A DNA stretch of 64,000 nucleotides from Portulaca oleracea (lineage: Eukaryota > Streptophyta > Magnoliopsida > Caryophyllales > Portulacaceae), in the NCBI GenBank assembly GCA_029582165.1, contig CM055892.1, positions 13,186,754 through 13,250,753 on the forward strand. Direction: 5' to 3'. Below are positions 10,243 through 22,259 of the stretch, one piece after another; position 1 is the stretch's first letter; each line of letters starts with the position of its first letter. The position numbers and the translations under genes were made by a program. The notes under the pieces are model-generated. The model was given only the letters and a program-made list of their open reading frames with translations. It searched no databases and was not told the DNA's origin.

Positions 10243-10813
10243 TGTTAGAGAAAAGTGAGTAGCAAGGTAACGTGAGCGAATAATAGAATCGAAAACGAGA
10301 TGGCGGATATTACGACAAAATTTAGGAACGAAAAATAAGCGATAAAATCAAACACCAGAATTACGTGGGAAACCGAAGAACTCGGAGAAAAACCCACGGA
10401 CGGCGACAGCCAGAAAATAATCCACTATGAGAAAGGAGGAGTACAACCTGATCACTATCACAAGGTGTGATGCGATCCACAAAGGAGATTACAATAACAA
10501 TCTCTCAACACTCAACTCTCAATCTCTCAGGATACACTGGGGAAAATATTGGTGAGACCCCTTTCTGTCTCAATATTTTCTCTCTCTCTAGCTCTTTGTG
10601 TTTACCGATGTGTTTTTGGTGGAGAAACATGCACCCTATTTATAGGAAGAACTCCCTATAACCTAACTTGACTCCCACTCCAAATAGATTTAGAATCTAA
10701 TACAATTAGGAAACCCAACACAATAAGGAAACCTAAATAATATCCTAATACAATTAGGAAACAAATAATTGTGAGATCAAGAGATTTGGTGATTTTAGGA
10801 CACTTTCCTAACA
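10243..10813 (-). repeat. Copia 5' LTR
   Basis: Near-identical direct repeat of 5599-6172. It is the upstream LTR of the minus-strand element and is followed by the target duplication GGTTT at 10814-10818. Confidence 0.95.
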
Positions 10814-10887
10814 GGTTTACATGCTGTTTTAAACAATAGAAACTGTGATGACTTGCTAGCTAAGTCAATGTCCTCTTAGAAGATTAT

Positions 10888-11195
10888 GGCCCTGTTTGGA
10901 GCTGGTAGCCGATAGCTGTTAGCTGATAGCTTGTAGCTGTTAGCTGATAGCTTTTTGGATTAGCTGTTTGACTTTAGCTGTTTAGGTTAGTTGATTGCAG
11001 GAAAAGTGTTTGGTAAAGTAGCTTTTTGTGAAAAGCTACCTCAAAAAGTTTCATAAGTAGCTTTTTCGATCCAAAAAGCTAATATAAAAAGCTACTTACC
11101 AAACACCTCAAGTAGCTTTTTAACCTTGGTAAAAAAGCTAAAAGCTATCCAAAAAGCTAAAAGCTACCCAAAAAGTTGGGTAGCCAAACACCCCT
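10888..11195. mobile_element. MITE with GGCCCTGTTTGG ends
   Basis: A 308-bp non-coding element with ends GGCCCTGTTTGG and CCAAACACCCC. TTAT is duplicated at 10884-10887 and 11196-11199. The interior is built of repeated TAGCTGTTAGCTGATAGC and AAAAAGCTA motifs that form a large hairpin. Confidence 0.75.
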
Positions 11196-11352
11196 TATAA
11201 TACATGTTTTGTCAAAAATAATATAATACTATCAGATGCATATTATAATGTCTTACTGAGAAAATTATACCAGTGTCGATGTATTTCATACAATATTATA
11301 TAACTTATAAGCAAACTCTTAAATCCTATAAAACCTGCTTTTCATATGTATT

Positions 11353-12592
11353 TGTACACGCTAAATTTTGTCGTAGTTCAGCTTTGTAATTATGTAATTT
11401 ATTTTGAGCATTTTTATTTTTTAGGATTAAATGTTAAATATTCTTGAAATGCATAAATGATGAAAAACCCACAAAAAACCCAAATAAATTTTCCTCTACA
11501 AAAAAGTCTTTCACATTAGCCCATTTCCATTTCTAGTCCATACGCGTTCAAATATTCCAAAAACTCAGCCCATTGTTCATATACCTGAGCATTTTCTTTA
11601 AATTACCGACTTTCCACCGACCTCTATGAGTTTCTTATTTTGGGAGCTAAAACTACTCATTACAAGCTTTCCAACAACACTTTAATCAACGGAAGTCGGA
11701 TGGGAAAGTTATGGTCGTTTGAAGTTAGGCAGCTCAAAATAACCCAACACGTTGGTCCGCAGTAGCCCGCTTCCTTTCATCCAACACACTGGGCCTCCTG
11801 CTGATCAAAATGGCCCAGCTACCCCTCTCTATTTCATAACCCTAGTTTCCTCACTCTATTTCCCCTATAAATACAGCCTCACTCTCATCATTTTTCTTTA
11901 CACTGAATCACCTAGGAGTATTGACACAAGGTGATTTCTTCTTCCTCTTCTCCCCCTCTTCTTCTCCTTCGCCTCTCTTCATCATTTGCATACATCTATA
12001 CTTGGCATTATTTTTTGTCGTTTTTATTTTCTTGTAATCACTTATACTGTTGTATTCCTGATGCTAATATCAATTATGACTAATTTAAACCGGATTACTT
12101 GAGAAGATAACTTTAATTTCGTTCTTTATTTATTTGTGTTTTGTTTATTGCTTTTATTTATTCATCGCATTTATTTATTTTCGTACTTTAATTTTTCGCA
12201 TGCATCTTAATAATTTAAATTAATCTAATTAATTTTCCTCTTCTACTCTCTTCTTTAACGAACCGATTTAGTAGAGTCCGTTCTTTGAACGAGCGAATTC
12301 GAAAGTTTTTACTTTTCGAATTCGTAACCTGGATCCGAATCTCATGGTTCACAGTTTGCAAAGTCTAATTTGAGTGTATTAATTCTCACCAAAAATTAAT
12401 TGGCGACTCTATAATTTATTCAATTTGATTCATTCGCTTTCTTTTCGAATTTTACCTTTTTATTCAAGATTGCATTTGACATTTTGATTAATTAATAAAA
12501 ATTCAATTCAAATCCCTTAAAGACTAGACATCTCCTTCGATTTGCCTAACATTGCGTAGGACACCATTGGAAGTTTTTTCCCAGGTCCTACA
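11353..12592 (+). mobile_element. Solo LTR, probably Ty3/Gypsy
   Basis: Starts TGTACACGC, ends GGTCCTACA, and is flanked by the perfect 5-bp duplication GTATT (11348-11352 and 12593-12597). A TATA box (CTATAAATACAG) lies at about 11868, followed by CT-rich leader sequence. No internal domain is attached, so it is a recombination-derived solo LTR of about 1.24 kb. Confidence 0.85.
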
Positions 12593-12597
12593 GTATT

Positions 12598-14001
12598 GTA
12601 ATATGCAAAATGATAAATATCTTAACCATCTTACATTTTACCTAAATTACTTATAAAATTAAACGTAAGTCTATTTAAATTATTATAAATGTATATTTCA
12701 TACTTTCAACGTTATTACAACTTATAAACAATATAAAAATGATTATTTGTTTATATTTTTTCATAAATATAAAACCATATATAAAATGTGTATTTTCTAC
12801 TATGATTGATGGCTATTATTTATATTTTTTGACCTAGCTAATAAGTATTATAGTCTTATAGTTAATAAATATATATAATTATTAGAGAAAATATTATTAA
12901 AAATTACAAAAATATAAAATATGGAGAATTTAAGATGGTTAGTAACATCTTACCGCAAGATGCGTGTCATCGTCCCTGTATTATAAATATATAATAAGGG
13001 ATTTGCAAAATAAACAAGAATGGATGTAATTGAATATTATAGTCTTAATTAATTATATATAGTTTTTTATAAAACTATATATAGTTATACATAAATTTGA
13101 TTTGATTAATTATTTTATTAAATTAATCGTTTATATAACTCGTATCACAAGATTGATCTTTTTTTTTTGGCACGTAAGAGGATTTAGAACCAAGTTGCAA
13201 CAACAAAAATGATATGAGTGGAAGTAAAATATTTAAATTTTTTTTCTTGGTATAAATTAGAATATATATATTTATATATTAAGTTAGAAAAATGATGTAT
13301 ATAATTTCTCTAATAATAATATCACATATAAATTATATACGATAAAATTATATTTTATCTATAACTTTTAAAATTTAAAAAAATGCCTAAAAATATTTAT
13401 TGCTACTTGCTTGTGTGTATTCCATAATTAGTCTCAGGTAACTTAAGGAGTGCCCACCATGGCTAAGCATGTACTTGGGCGCCAAGGTAGAAGGTATGCC
13501 GGTCGCAGGCAAGCTGGCAAGTGGCAACACATAAAAAGTTTCTTTTTTTTTTTTGGGAGAGAGGGGGGGGGGAGTTCATTGACTCTTTGTAAAAGTCAAG
13601 CACAATTATTATTGATTTACAAAGGATTACACATTAAAATTTCATTATATAGTCTATATCCATAATATTGGAACTTAACCATAGGCGTCATACATATCAA
13701 GTGTCATTGTCATATAGCCTCTTCCATATTAGTGCTTACTCATTATGATCATGTTATGAGTTAAGTGAGGCCAAATGTTTCTTACTTCCCTAAGGATCGA
13801 GAAAGGTGGGTAATCCTCACTTCATAACTCCTAATTAAGGGAGTGCACCCATAGCTTCAACCTTCCCCTTTAAGTTATTATATTATGACCAAGTTGATCT
13901 TATGGGATGACATAGCCAAATGGGGTTTAATTTACCTAGATTGGAGGTGGGTAATCCTCACTACTTACCTCCCATGATAATGCACTCATGGCTTAAAGTT
14001 T
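12598..14001. other. AT-rich intergenic sequence
   Basis: No gene was recognised. There is a T run with GGGAGAGAGG(G) near 13540-13570. At 13790-13995 there is an imperfect duplication of a 'GGTGGGTAATCCTCACT' segment (about 13806 and 13946), which may be the interior of an unidentified element. Confidence 0.45.
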
Positions 14002-14006
14002 GTTCC

Positions 14007-14184
14007 TGTTGGGATTTACCCATGAGTAAATGTCCTACATCGAAAAAATAAAAAGAAAGCACATGGTATATAAGTCAAGTGGGCTACTGCTCTTAACACC
14101 AATTGGTTTTAAGATGGAACCTCACTTAACTTGTGTACCATGGGCCTTGGTTGAAGTGGGCTCTCTCCTTGGATCTCCCCAACA
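14007..14184 (+). repeat. TRIM 5' LTR
   Basis: 178 bp with TGTTGG/CCAACA ends. It contains GGTATATAAG, a TATA-like box, at about 14065. Confidence 0.9.
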
Positions 14185-14200
14185 AGTGGTATCAGAGCCG
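14185..14200 (+). promoter_or_regulatory. TRIM primer-binding site (tRNA-Met)
   Basis: AGTGGTATCAGAGCC directly follows the left LTR. Confidence 0.9.
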
Positions 14201-14298
14201 ATGGTTCGTTCGACTGGGCGCAGGCAAGGTGCGGGAAGATCACCGTGGACAGGAGCAGGGACCATAGCGCGTGCTCGGCTGGGTCTCCTGAATGCTCA

Positions 14299-14440
14299 GA
14301 GTGGTGGCATGAGACTCGGGTGGAGTAGGGTGCGGCTCTATGGAGTAAGGTGCGGTTGGGACTCTGGAGACAGAGTGGTGGCATGAGACTCAGGTGGAGT
14401 AGGGTGCGACTCTGTAGAGTAAGGTACGGCTATGATGGGC
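14299..14440 (+). repeat. 73-bp tandem duplication inside the TRIM
   Basis: AGAGTGGTGGCATGAGACTC and the following ~50 bases (GGTGGAGTAGGGTGCG...) occur at 14299 and again at 14372 with few changes. Confidence 0.8.
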
Positions 14441-14517
14441 TCCTGATGGTGACTTGAAACCTTAGGCAAAAGAGGCTTCCGATCAAGGGGGAGAGACTCA
14501 TCTCTGAAGAGGGAGAT

Positions 14518-14695
14518 TGTTGGGATTCACCCATGAGTAAATGTCCCACATCGAAAAAATAAAGAGAAAGCACATGGTATATAAGTCAAGTGGGCTAACC
14601 CTCTTAACACCAATTGGTTTTAAGATGGAACCTCACTTAACTTGTGTATCATAGGCCTTAGTTGAAGTGGGCTCTCTCCTTGGATGTCCCCAACA
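14518..14695 (+). repeat. TRIM 3' LTR
   Basis: 178 bp, near-identical to 14007-14184, preceded by a purine tract and followed by GTTCC. Confidence 0.9.
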
Positions 14696-14700
14696 GTTCC

Positions 14701-17700
14701 CTTAGTTCATTTTATGATGGTTTGTTGTAGGAGAAGGGAGTAGTTCTTCTCATTAGTCACTTAGTTTGATTACATATTACATGGAGATCCTTTAAATAAA
14801 AAGAAATAACAACTAATGTCAAGTCATAAAAGAGGTAGAAATTACTTAAACTCAATTAAATCATGTCTTTATTTGGGGCTTCCTCTTGAAATAGGCCCTT
14901 GGTTCCCATAACATGATGTCATTGCCTTCATGCCTTCCTTTCCATGAAGATCACCGCACATTAAGCCACCTTGGGTGGATTAGTACATAAGAGGGGGACA
15001 TAAATATGGATTAGCAAAAAGCTAAATATGGAGAGTAAACATACATAAAATTATATAGAATATGGTGCATGCTCATGACTTCATGACCTAGATATCTAAT
15101 GCTCATAAAATGGCTTGGCCAAGCACTTAGATGTCCATGATGCCCCATTGTGATTTCATAGTGAGGATCCTCAAACCATAAACCATGTTGCCTATGGGAC
15201 TCAGTGGTACCACTTATTATATAGAACTTTAAGAACCATAGATGAGCCATAAAAATGAGTGTGCCTTAAAGATTATCACTCTTACCATGTCAAGGGCCCA
15301 GAAGGACTTTAAGTATCATGCGCCGAAGGGGAATTACTAAGGATGATTCAAGATCATCTCCTATATGGTATGGATGTATGAAAATGATGACGAGAAGAAG
15401 AACACATAAAGCGAGTATAACTTGTAATCTTGAGTGGTATGTACTTAGTTTCATGTATTTCTTAGTCATGTAACCATGGTAACGTAAAACTCACTACATC
15501 AGAGAAGGAATATCATGACTTGGTTTCATAAAGTTCATTATCATGGATTTTGTAGTTAAAGTTATTATTATCAACTTGAAAAATCAAACTCCACATACAT
15601 CATAAACACATAAAACTCATCAAGTGCTAATAATCGACCAAATGAAACTTTAGCATAAACAAAATAATTTCCAGCCCTTGTGACTCTCTCTTAGGCAAGG
15701 TTGTTAGAATTGAGATCCTAACTCAGATTCATGGGATAGTTAGGATCAGAATTAACTTACCTAAAATCGTGGATCGGAATGTAGATAGTAGAAACGCATC
15801 GAGGCTTTTGGATGATAAAATTGTAGGATTGTAGATTAGGATCAGGTTTCAATAACTATGCTCTTAGGCACATTACACACATCCATTAGGGCCGTAAATG
15901 TAAAGCTCTCCATACCTTTGTTTTCTTGGACTTTCGAGTCCGATGAAAATTATAATATTTAACTAAAATTAATACCATACCCTATATGTAAAGATCTTCT
16001 TTAAATTTGATTTTGATTGATTTTAACTTGTTTAGGGCTGCTAGAATTCTTAAAGAACTTTCCTCATCTTTGCCTAGGCCTTACAAAAAGTGAAATCAAA
16101 GGATAACTCACTTTTAATATCAATTAAGACTACTTTTAACAAATAACTAGTTTTTGACTTCCCGTGTGATGTACGGTGAATTTTTTTATTAATTCATCTA
16201 ATTTATTTTTAGTAGTAAATTATAACTTTATATTAATATCTTAGAAAAAGAAATTATACTATCATAATATGATATACTTACTTAATGTAAATATTTCTTT
16301 AATATTAACTTTTTGAACTATGTAGTCTGTTGATACAAAAAACGTACATATATAGTTTGTGACATTCTTATTATGTAAATTAAGAATCATGTTTAAAGCT
16401 ATATTAAAGTTAAATATTTATTTATTTAGCATTATGTCCCATAAAATAATAATATTGGTTTTTTTATATAAGATTATTACATTTTAATATCTCTTAAATT
16501 TTTTTTGATATAGATTATTTTTATATTGGCAGTATTGATATATTTGATTAGTAAATTTGATGGAAGAAAGACTAAAAAATGAATATTATTTATAAAAAGA
16601 AAGCTAATGAATATTGTTTTATTTGTATATTAATATAACATATATGTATGATTTAAGTTAACAATTATTACATTAAAGAGATGGTAGCCAAGTGGTAACT
16701 ATCCTCAATTTTCATGTTTCCTACCATGGTTTAAGTCTTGGTGGAAGTAAAATATTTCATATTTTTGTTGAAGAAAAATATTAATAGGTGGTTTGAAAAA
16801 ACCAAACCTCTCAAAATCCTTCTCTTAGGTTAAGGTTCTCCTTAGGAGATCTTGTTTTAATATAATTAATATATAGATTAACTCATTGTCTTATAACTCT
16901 TTGATTAGGGGTTTCATAGCAGAAACGTGAAGAACTAAGCTATAACCTTCAAATTTCCAAATTTGGTGCAAAAATTTGGGGAAAAAACAGTTTTTTGCCC
17001 AATTTTGTTTATGTACTTTCTCACTCTATACAAAAGCTTTTTAGGTCCTACAAACTGAAAAAGTTTCATTTATGAGTCTAGTTATCACCGTATTTTTAGA
17101 TTAGTTTTAGAAGCTACTGATCTATACATTTTTTTACAAAAACAAGACCTATGTCAAAAAAAGCATGAATTTGGAGAGGGGTTGGTTAACGCCCTATAAC
17201 TCTTAGCCTTTAAGTTTTCTTATCAAACGAAGTTGACAGGGGTTTTCTAGACATATAAGCCTACAACTTTCATGACAATTTTTCAAAAATCTGATTTATC
17301 TTGGTGTTATTTTGAGTTCGAGAAACTCATAAACTTGGTTGTTTAAAGCAAGAAAAATTCTTCTTTGAAAATCTATGGGGCCGATTTTCATGAAGCTTCA
17401 ATGGATGTTTTTCTTGCCTTTCTAAAACTATTTTAACAACTAAAACCAAATTAAAAAGATAAATCTTGATTTTAGAGAAAGGTGCCATTTTAATTTAATC
17501 TTAGCCCTTTTTCGATTTTTTAAAACATGTCTTATTCTTGTTTACTAAAACCAACATGAGAGTTGTGAATTATAAATAGGAAAATACCTTAAAAAGGACT
17601 TGAGTGGATGAAAAGAGCTTTCTTGAATGATTGAGGACAAAAGCTCTCTTTTTCTCACCTTTCTTCAATTCTTTGTGAATACTCTTTTGGTTTGGATGAG

Positions 17701-18107
17701 AGTGTTGATGCAAGAGTGTTTCTTTTTTTTTTACTGATTCTGTGAGCTAAATGAACTAAATAAATAGAGTAAGAGAGGGAGGCTTCCGTGTAGAGAGAGA
17801 AGGGAGAAATTGAGTGCGTTTTAGGGACCGCTTGGGAGGGGAGTTAAAAATGAGGCAAGGAGTTCATAAGAGTAAAGGATAGTGAGGGTATGAGAGTGTT
17901 TGTAAAGGTAAACTATTACCCCTACTTGGAAAATTAATTAGGAGAGTTCATAAGAGTAAGTTTTTAATTGACTTATTTGCGCTTTCATACAATGACACTC
18001 ATACACTAGCTTTATCCCTATTTTCTCTCTAATCCCCCTCCCCCCTCTCTATATTTTCTCTCTACCACCTCCCCTCCAATATCTCTCTAGTCTCTCTCCA
18101 CCATGTT

Positions 18108-18109
<2 letters not shown>
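14701..18109. other. Intergenic sequence without recognised genes
   Basis: AT-rich DNA with no convincing coding frame. A loose inverted repeat around 17868-18032 ('GATAGTGAGGGTATGAGAG' against the complement of 'ACTCATACACTAGC') could be a decayed MITE. Confidence 0.45.

Positions 18110-18162
<53 letters not shown>
18110..18162. repeat. (TC)n microsatellite
   Basis: About 25 uninterrupted CT units, ending directly at the LTR that starts at 18166. Confidence 0.95.
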
Positions 18163-18165
<3 letters not shown>

Positions 18166-20070
18166 TGTAACGCCCTGGAAATTCCATTTTAAAAGCTAAC
18201 GGTCAAACGAAAAATAGCGGAAAAGTCAAAAAAAAAAAAGAAGACGGGCGTCACTGCCGTACCTCCGAAGAAGTAAAGGTAAGAATAGAGATTAACTAAA
18301 CAAACCAAACTTCGAATTTAAACTTAGCAACAATCTGACTTTGAAACATAACAAAACTACTGAAAGATTTCAAGTCTAAACAATACAACTAAACTCTTTA
18401 TCCAAAACAATAAAATCTGACGAACGTCCTCACTTGCTAATTCTCATTCCCAGCATAAAATTCTTCACCTGAAAACAAAAGATTTAAAACATGAGGAGGA
18501 CTCAATAATGTCTACCCCTAACCGTTAAAACTATTTAAAATCCATTTCAATTCATTTTTGGGGAGAAGTGAATAAGTCAAAACCTTTCAACCAAGTTTCT
18601 TTCCCAACCAACCATAACCATTTTTTAGATTTATTAAGCGGATGGACCTTGCTTATTTGGCCCTCGAAGTACAATGACTTCGCTATAATCATATCTCAAT
18701 CTCAATATTAATCTCAATCAATCACAATCTCAATCATACGGATGGCCATCCATTTCACACACGTGCATAAAACTAACCCCGGGGAAGTAGCACTTATCTG
18801 GCATCCTTGATCTCTTGATGACCCCCCTGCAGGATACCACATCCTGGTCTCCGAGGGCGTTGCCCGAACCCGCATTTACGTCACATTTGAATTATTAGTC
18901 AGGTTTAATATCATAACATTCCAACTCAAACAATCCAATCCAATCCAATCCAAACCCAAATTTCTAAAACCATTTCCAAACACACACACTAAAAGATTGT
19001 CCACATTTAATTACTCAAAGAACATAATCACATCCAAAATAGACAGCCAAATTTCACCTTAAAATCCCTTCGGGATGCAAAATGTAAAATAACTTAAAAT
19101 CAATCAAAACAATTAAAGTGCACCTCAGCGAGATTTAGGACATAAACATTACCTGACAGTTCTTCTCCTTACTTCAGAACACACTTGATCTCACTAGATC
19201 GAACGGTTTAGAACGCGCGCAGGCTGGGCAAGGCGAGCGACAGAGAAGGAGGTGGTCCGGTGGTGTCGTGCGTTGGGGTGGTCGCCGGAGTCGACAAGGG
19301 TCCGTGGAGTCGCGGCGGCGGTAGGGTCGAGGCAGAAGCACGACACAGCGGTGACAGCAGCGTTCCCAGCAGTCTCCTCGCGTTTGGCACGTACAGCGAC
19401 TTCCGGTGGTTGCGGAAGCGATGCTCGGTGGTCGTCTGGTGGTCGAGGATTGGCGGCGGCAACGACAACAGTGGTGTTGTCCTCAGTGGCGGCGCGCGGC
19501 GACCAGAAACGAGAAGGGCAGAGGGAGCAAGGTGCAACAAGCAAGAAAGAGGTGCGGTGGTTCTGCGGTGGTTTGCAGCGGCGATCTGCAGACGGCGGCG
19601 GCGATTCTGACGGCAGAGGCGGTTACTCTTACGGTAGAGAGGAAGAGAGAGGGAGAGGTAGGAGATTAGGGTTGTATTAGTTTACTTAATTAATCCTAAA
19701 AAGATACTAATTAATATAGTTAATAGGAAAGCTTGGGGAAAAAGATTACTAACCCCGGTACTAGAAAATAGCATAGGGAAAAATATGGTTTCTTCTGAAA
19801 AAAATTAATGAAATGCTAATACTAAAATTTGTAGCAAAATTAATTAAATAACGACTAACATATATTCATCAAATATTAACATATAATTACTAAAATACCC
19901 CTATTCCCATGCATAACCATGCACGTACAAAAATACTATATTATCCTTGATATTCCCTCGACGGTCCTATGAGCTCAAGTGTTGGCAATTTAAACAGACA
20001 AAAATAATTAACAGACGTAAAATAATATTAACGACGTCACGGTATTAATTATACTCGGATTTTCCGGGGT

Positions 20071-20072
<2 letters not shown>
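18166..20072 (-). mobile_element. Gypsy LTR (solo or orphan), same family as 61593
   Basis: The first ~520 bp (TGTAACGCCCTGG onward, including GGGCGTCACTGCCGTACCTCC) match 61593-62108 closely. There the LTR is attached to minus-strand Gypsy pol, so this LTR also reads on the minus strand. The right end is less certain: ATTTTCCGGGGTTATG at about 20055 mirrors the left end imperfectly and runs into a GT microsatellite. The GC-rich part at 19194-19680 is a likely leader region; open frames in all directions there have no protein support. No target duplication was confirmed. Confidence 0.6.
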
Positions 20073-20113
<41 letters not shown>

Positions 20114-20142
20114 AGAGAGAAAGCGAGAGAGAGAGAGAAAGT

Positions 20143-20191
<49 letters not shown>

Positions 20192-20370
20192 GAAAGAGAG
20201 ATGAAATAGAGAGACAGATATGTGTGTGTGTGTTTGAGAGAGAGAGACGTGTGTGTCTGTGCGCGCGAGAGAGAAGGAGATGTGCGTGGGTGGGTGGGTG
20301 GGTGTGCGAGAGAGATAGATGAGAGAAAGAGAGAGAGATGTGTATGTGTGCGTGAGAGAGAGAGAAAGAA
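20073..20370. repeat. Compound (GT)n/(GA)n low-complexity tract
   Basis: A (TG)n run to 20109, then alternating GAGAGA and GTGTGT blocks. The long Ser/Leu/His and Cys/Val frames across it are by-products of the repeat. Confidence 0.95.
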
Positions 20371-20517
20371 AGATCTCGCAACATGATTGTAAAACCTCAT
20401 TTTTTTTTGTGTGTTATATTGTCATTTACGGGTGGTAATGAATGCATATTCGTCAGGGTTATCATTAGTTTGTCCAAGTGTATCTTCCATACATGGGTCT
20501 ACCTTGAGCTTAAGGAT

Positions 20518-21693
20518 TGTCACGTCCGAGCCCTATTCCTCTAGCATATATACATACATTTATGACACAGGAATTATTTAGCTTGATGTTTGGCTCGCCC
20601 AAGCTGGAAGAGCTTCTTTCCTATGGATAGTCCCGAAGTCGCCGCTATCTCATAGGTACTCTACGAACTTACATTCGGGTTTCTCAGAATTAGCTGGGAT
20701 CCGTGCTCGGGGTCGAAGTGGCATCTTCCCGCTATCCTAACTCCTACCCCTGGGCATTGAGGACGGAGGCTCCGAGCGTTGCCCAGTCGGAATGAATGGA
20801 GAAGGGAAGTGGGGCGATGTTCCAGTTTCTTTACTAGTACATGCATGCCATTATTACAATTACATGTGTCTTTGGCGGAGAATAGAAATATTACAACTCT
20901 TAGATTTATTACAACAATATGTCATTTCTTCCTGCCCTTCCCACAAACCGACCACCATTACTACCAAGGCTCCGCTTCATTCTCCCAGTTGGTCTAGATC
21001 CGCCCGGTTCGGTACCTATTATTAGACATACATGAGTTAGCTTAAGTTAGGTATGGAGGCAGCCTAAAACAACAGATAATTATTAGAATTTTCATCATTA
21101 TTCCCTTGGATGAGGTTATTTCACCCTTAACCATTTTATGGACATTCGTAGTTTTTCATATTATTTATGCTCATTCATGACCTTTCGTGGTCATCCTTTA
21201 TTCGTTCCTCATTTCCTTCATTCGTTCGTCATTTATAGGTACACCTCATCATAGCTAATGCCTGGTCAGGGCAATAGCTCACATTCATTACATTACCCAT
21301 GGGTCGTTATCATTTCGTCCGAACATAATCATTTATGAGCTTTAATTAACGATGTAAATTGTTAACTTCCCCATGCATGCATGCAACGTATATGACCTTT
21401 CAGCTTATGTCCTTGATTCCCTAGGTTTTTAAGGAGTAGGAGGAAGGGCATAGCTCCATACCTTGTTGTGACGTTTTTCCTTACTTGGGGTGGCGTGGTG
21501 ATCTTAGAAGATGTCCTTGTCTTGTGGTTTAGGAGTTTGCATGTGCTAGCCTTGATCTAGAGGTGGTCTTCTCTTGATGAGCTTCTAAATCGGTCTTTTG
21601 GTGTTAGAAAGTGTAGAGCGATCAAGCTTACATAATGTATGTATTTTTTTCACTATGATAGATGTGCTGAACTAAGAGAAGTGAAGATGGAAT

Positions 21694-21743
<50 letters not shown>

Positions 21744-22259
21744 GTTAGAGAGAGAGGTAGGGCGAGAGTGAGAGAGAAGGAGTAAGGGTAAAATGTGTGT
21801 GTGGATCTAACTTATATTGACATCCAAGCTCCTTCTCCCCTCTACTATTATCATGAATGGAACAATAATCTAGCAAATTCAGCATGGTGGTGTGGCTTTG
21901 AGACCAACATTCCTTCCTCATACGTTGGAATAATGTTGGTGAATGATGGTGCACATTAGTGGATCTTGTTATGCCCTCACCATGTGTAATTTTCAAGTAA
22001 CTAGGTGGTAGTGGAGGTGAGGGTGGTCATGGGTTCGAGGCTCGTCAAGCACCCCCTTTCAGCCTTCTTCATTGTTTGGAAAATGTTATTCAACCATTAT
22101 GGGTTAGGGATAACAATAGTTGTGTTTCATGGCTAATTAAACTCAGTTACATGGGCATTCCTAGGTCTATGGTTTAGATTGTGAGATGATTTTATTCTAA
22201 TAGGGTCCAGAGGGGTTTGAACGTTTTATTACAACTTGAGGTGGGAGTTGATCGTTACA
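20518..22259 (-). repeat. Gypsy 3' LTR attached to integrase fragment
   Basis: The right end GATCGTTACA at 22259 directly abuts a polypurine tract (minus strand AAGAAGGGTAGAAT, 22260-22275) and then the Gypsy integrase end, so it is the start of a 3' LTR on the minus strand. The left end is inferred at TGTCACGTCCGAGCC, giving about 1.74 kb. It contains a (GA)n run at 21693-21738. Confidence 0.65.
21693..21738. repeat. (GA)n microsatellite
   Basis: About 23 GA units within the Gypsy LTR. Confidence 0.95.

Larger units (their letters stand above)
5599..10813 (-). mobile_element. Complete Ty1/Copia LTR retrotransposon (decayed)
   Basis: It has two LTRs of about 570 bp (5599-6172 and 10243-10813), each starting TGTTAG and ending CTAACA. 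The 5-bp target duplication GGTTT is at 5594-5598 and 10814-10818. Read on the minus strand, the order is LTR, a tRNA-Met primer-binding site (TGGTATCAGAGCC), gag, zinc knuckle/protease, integrase, reverse transcriptase, RNase H, polypurine tract and LTR, which is the Copia order. The LTRs differ at only about a dozen places by eye. The coding part is broken by many frameshifts and stops, so this copy cannot supply its own proteins. Confidence 0.95.
14007..14695 (+). mobile_element. TRIM: complete miniature LTR element
   Basis: Two 178-bp LTRs (14007-14184 and 14518-14695), each TGTTGGGATT...CCCCAACA, flanked by the target duplication GTTCC (14002-14006 and 14696-14700). A tRNA-Met primer-binding site TGGTATCAGAGCC begins at 14187, and a purine tract GAAGAGGGAGAT precedes the right LTR. 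At 689 bp it has no coding capacity. The interior has a 73-bp tandem duplication (from 14299 and 14372). Confidence 0.95.

Noticed and set aside
14030..14386. 118-codon frame on the plus strand and its antisense partner
   Set aside because: It lies within the TRIM (LTR, primer site and tandem repeat), which is non-coding.
19194..19680. Five overlapping long frames on both strands
   Set aside because: GC-rich LTR leader sequence gives open frames in several phases; there is no conserved motif or codon preference to favour one.
20008..20400. Long Ser/Leu/His and Cys/Val frames
   Set aside because: Direct translation of GT/GA simple repeats.
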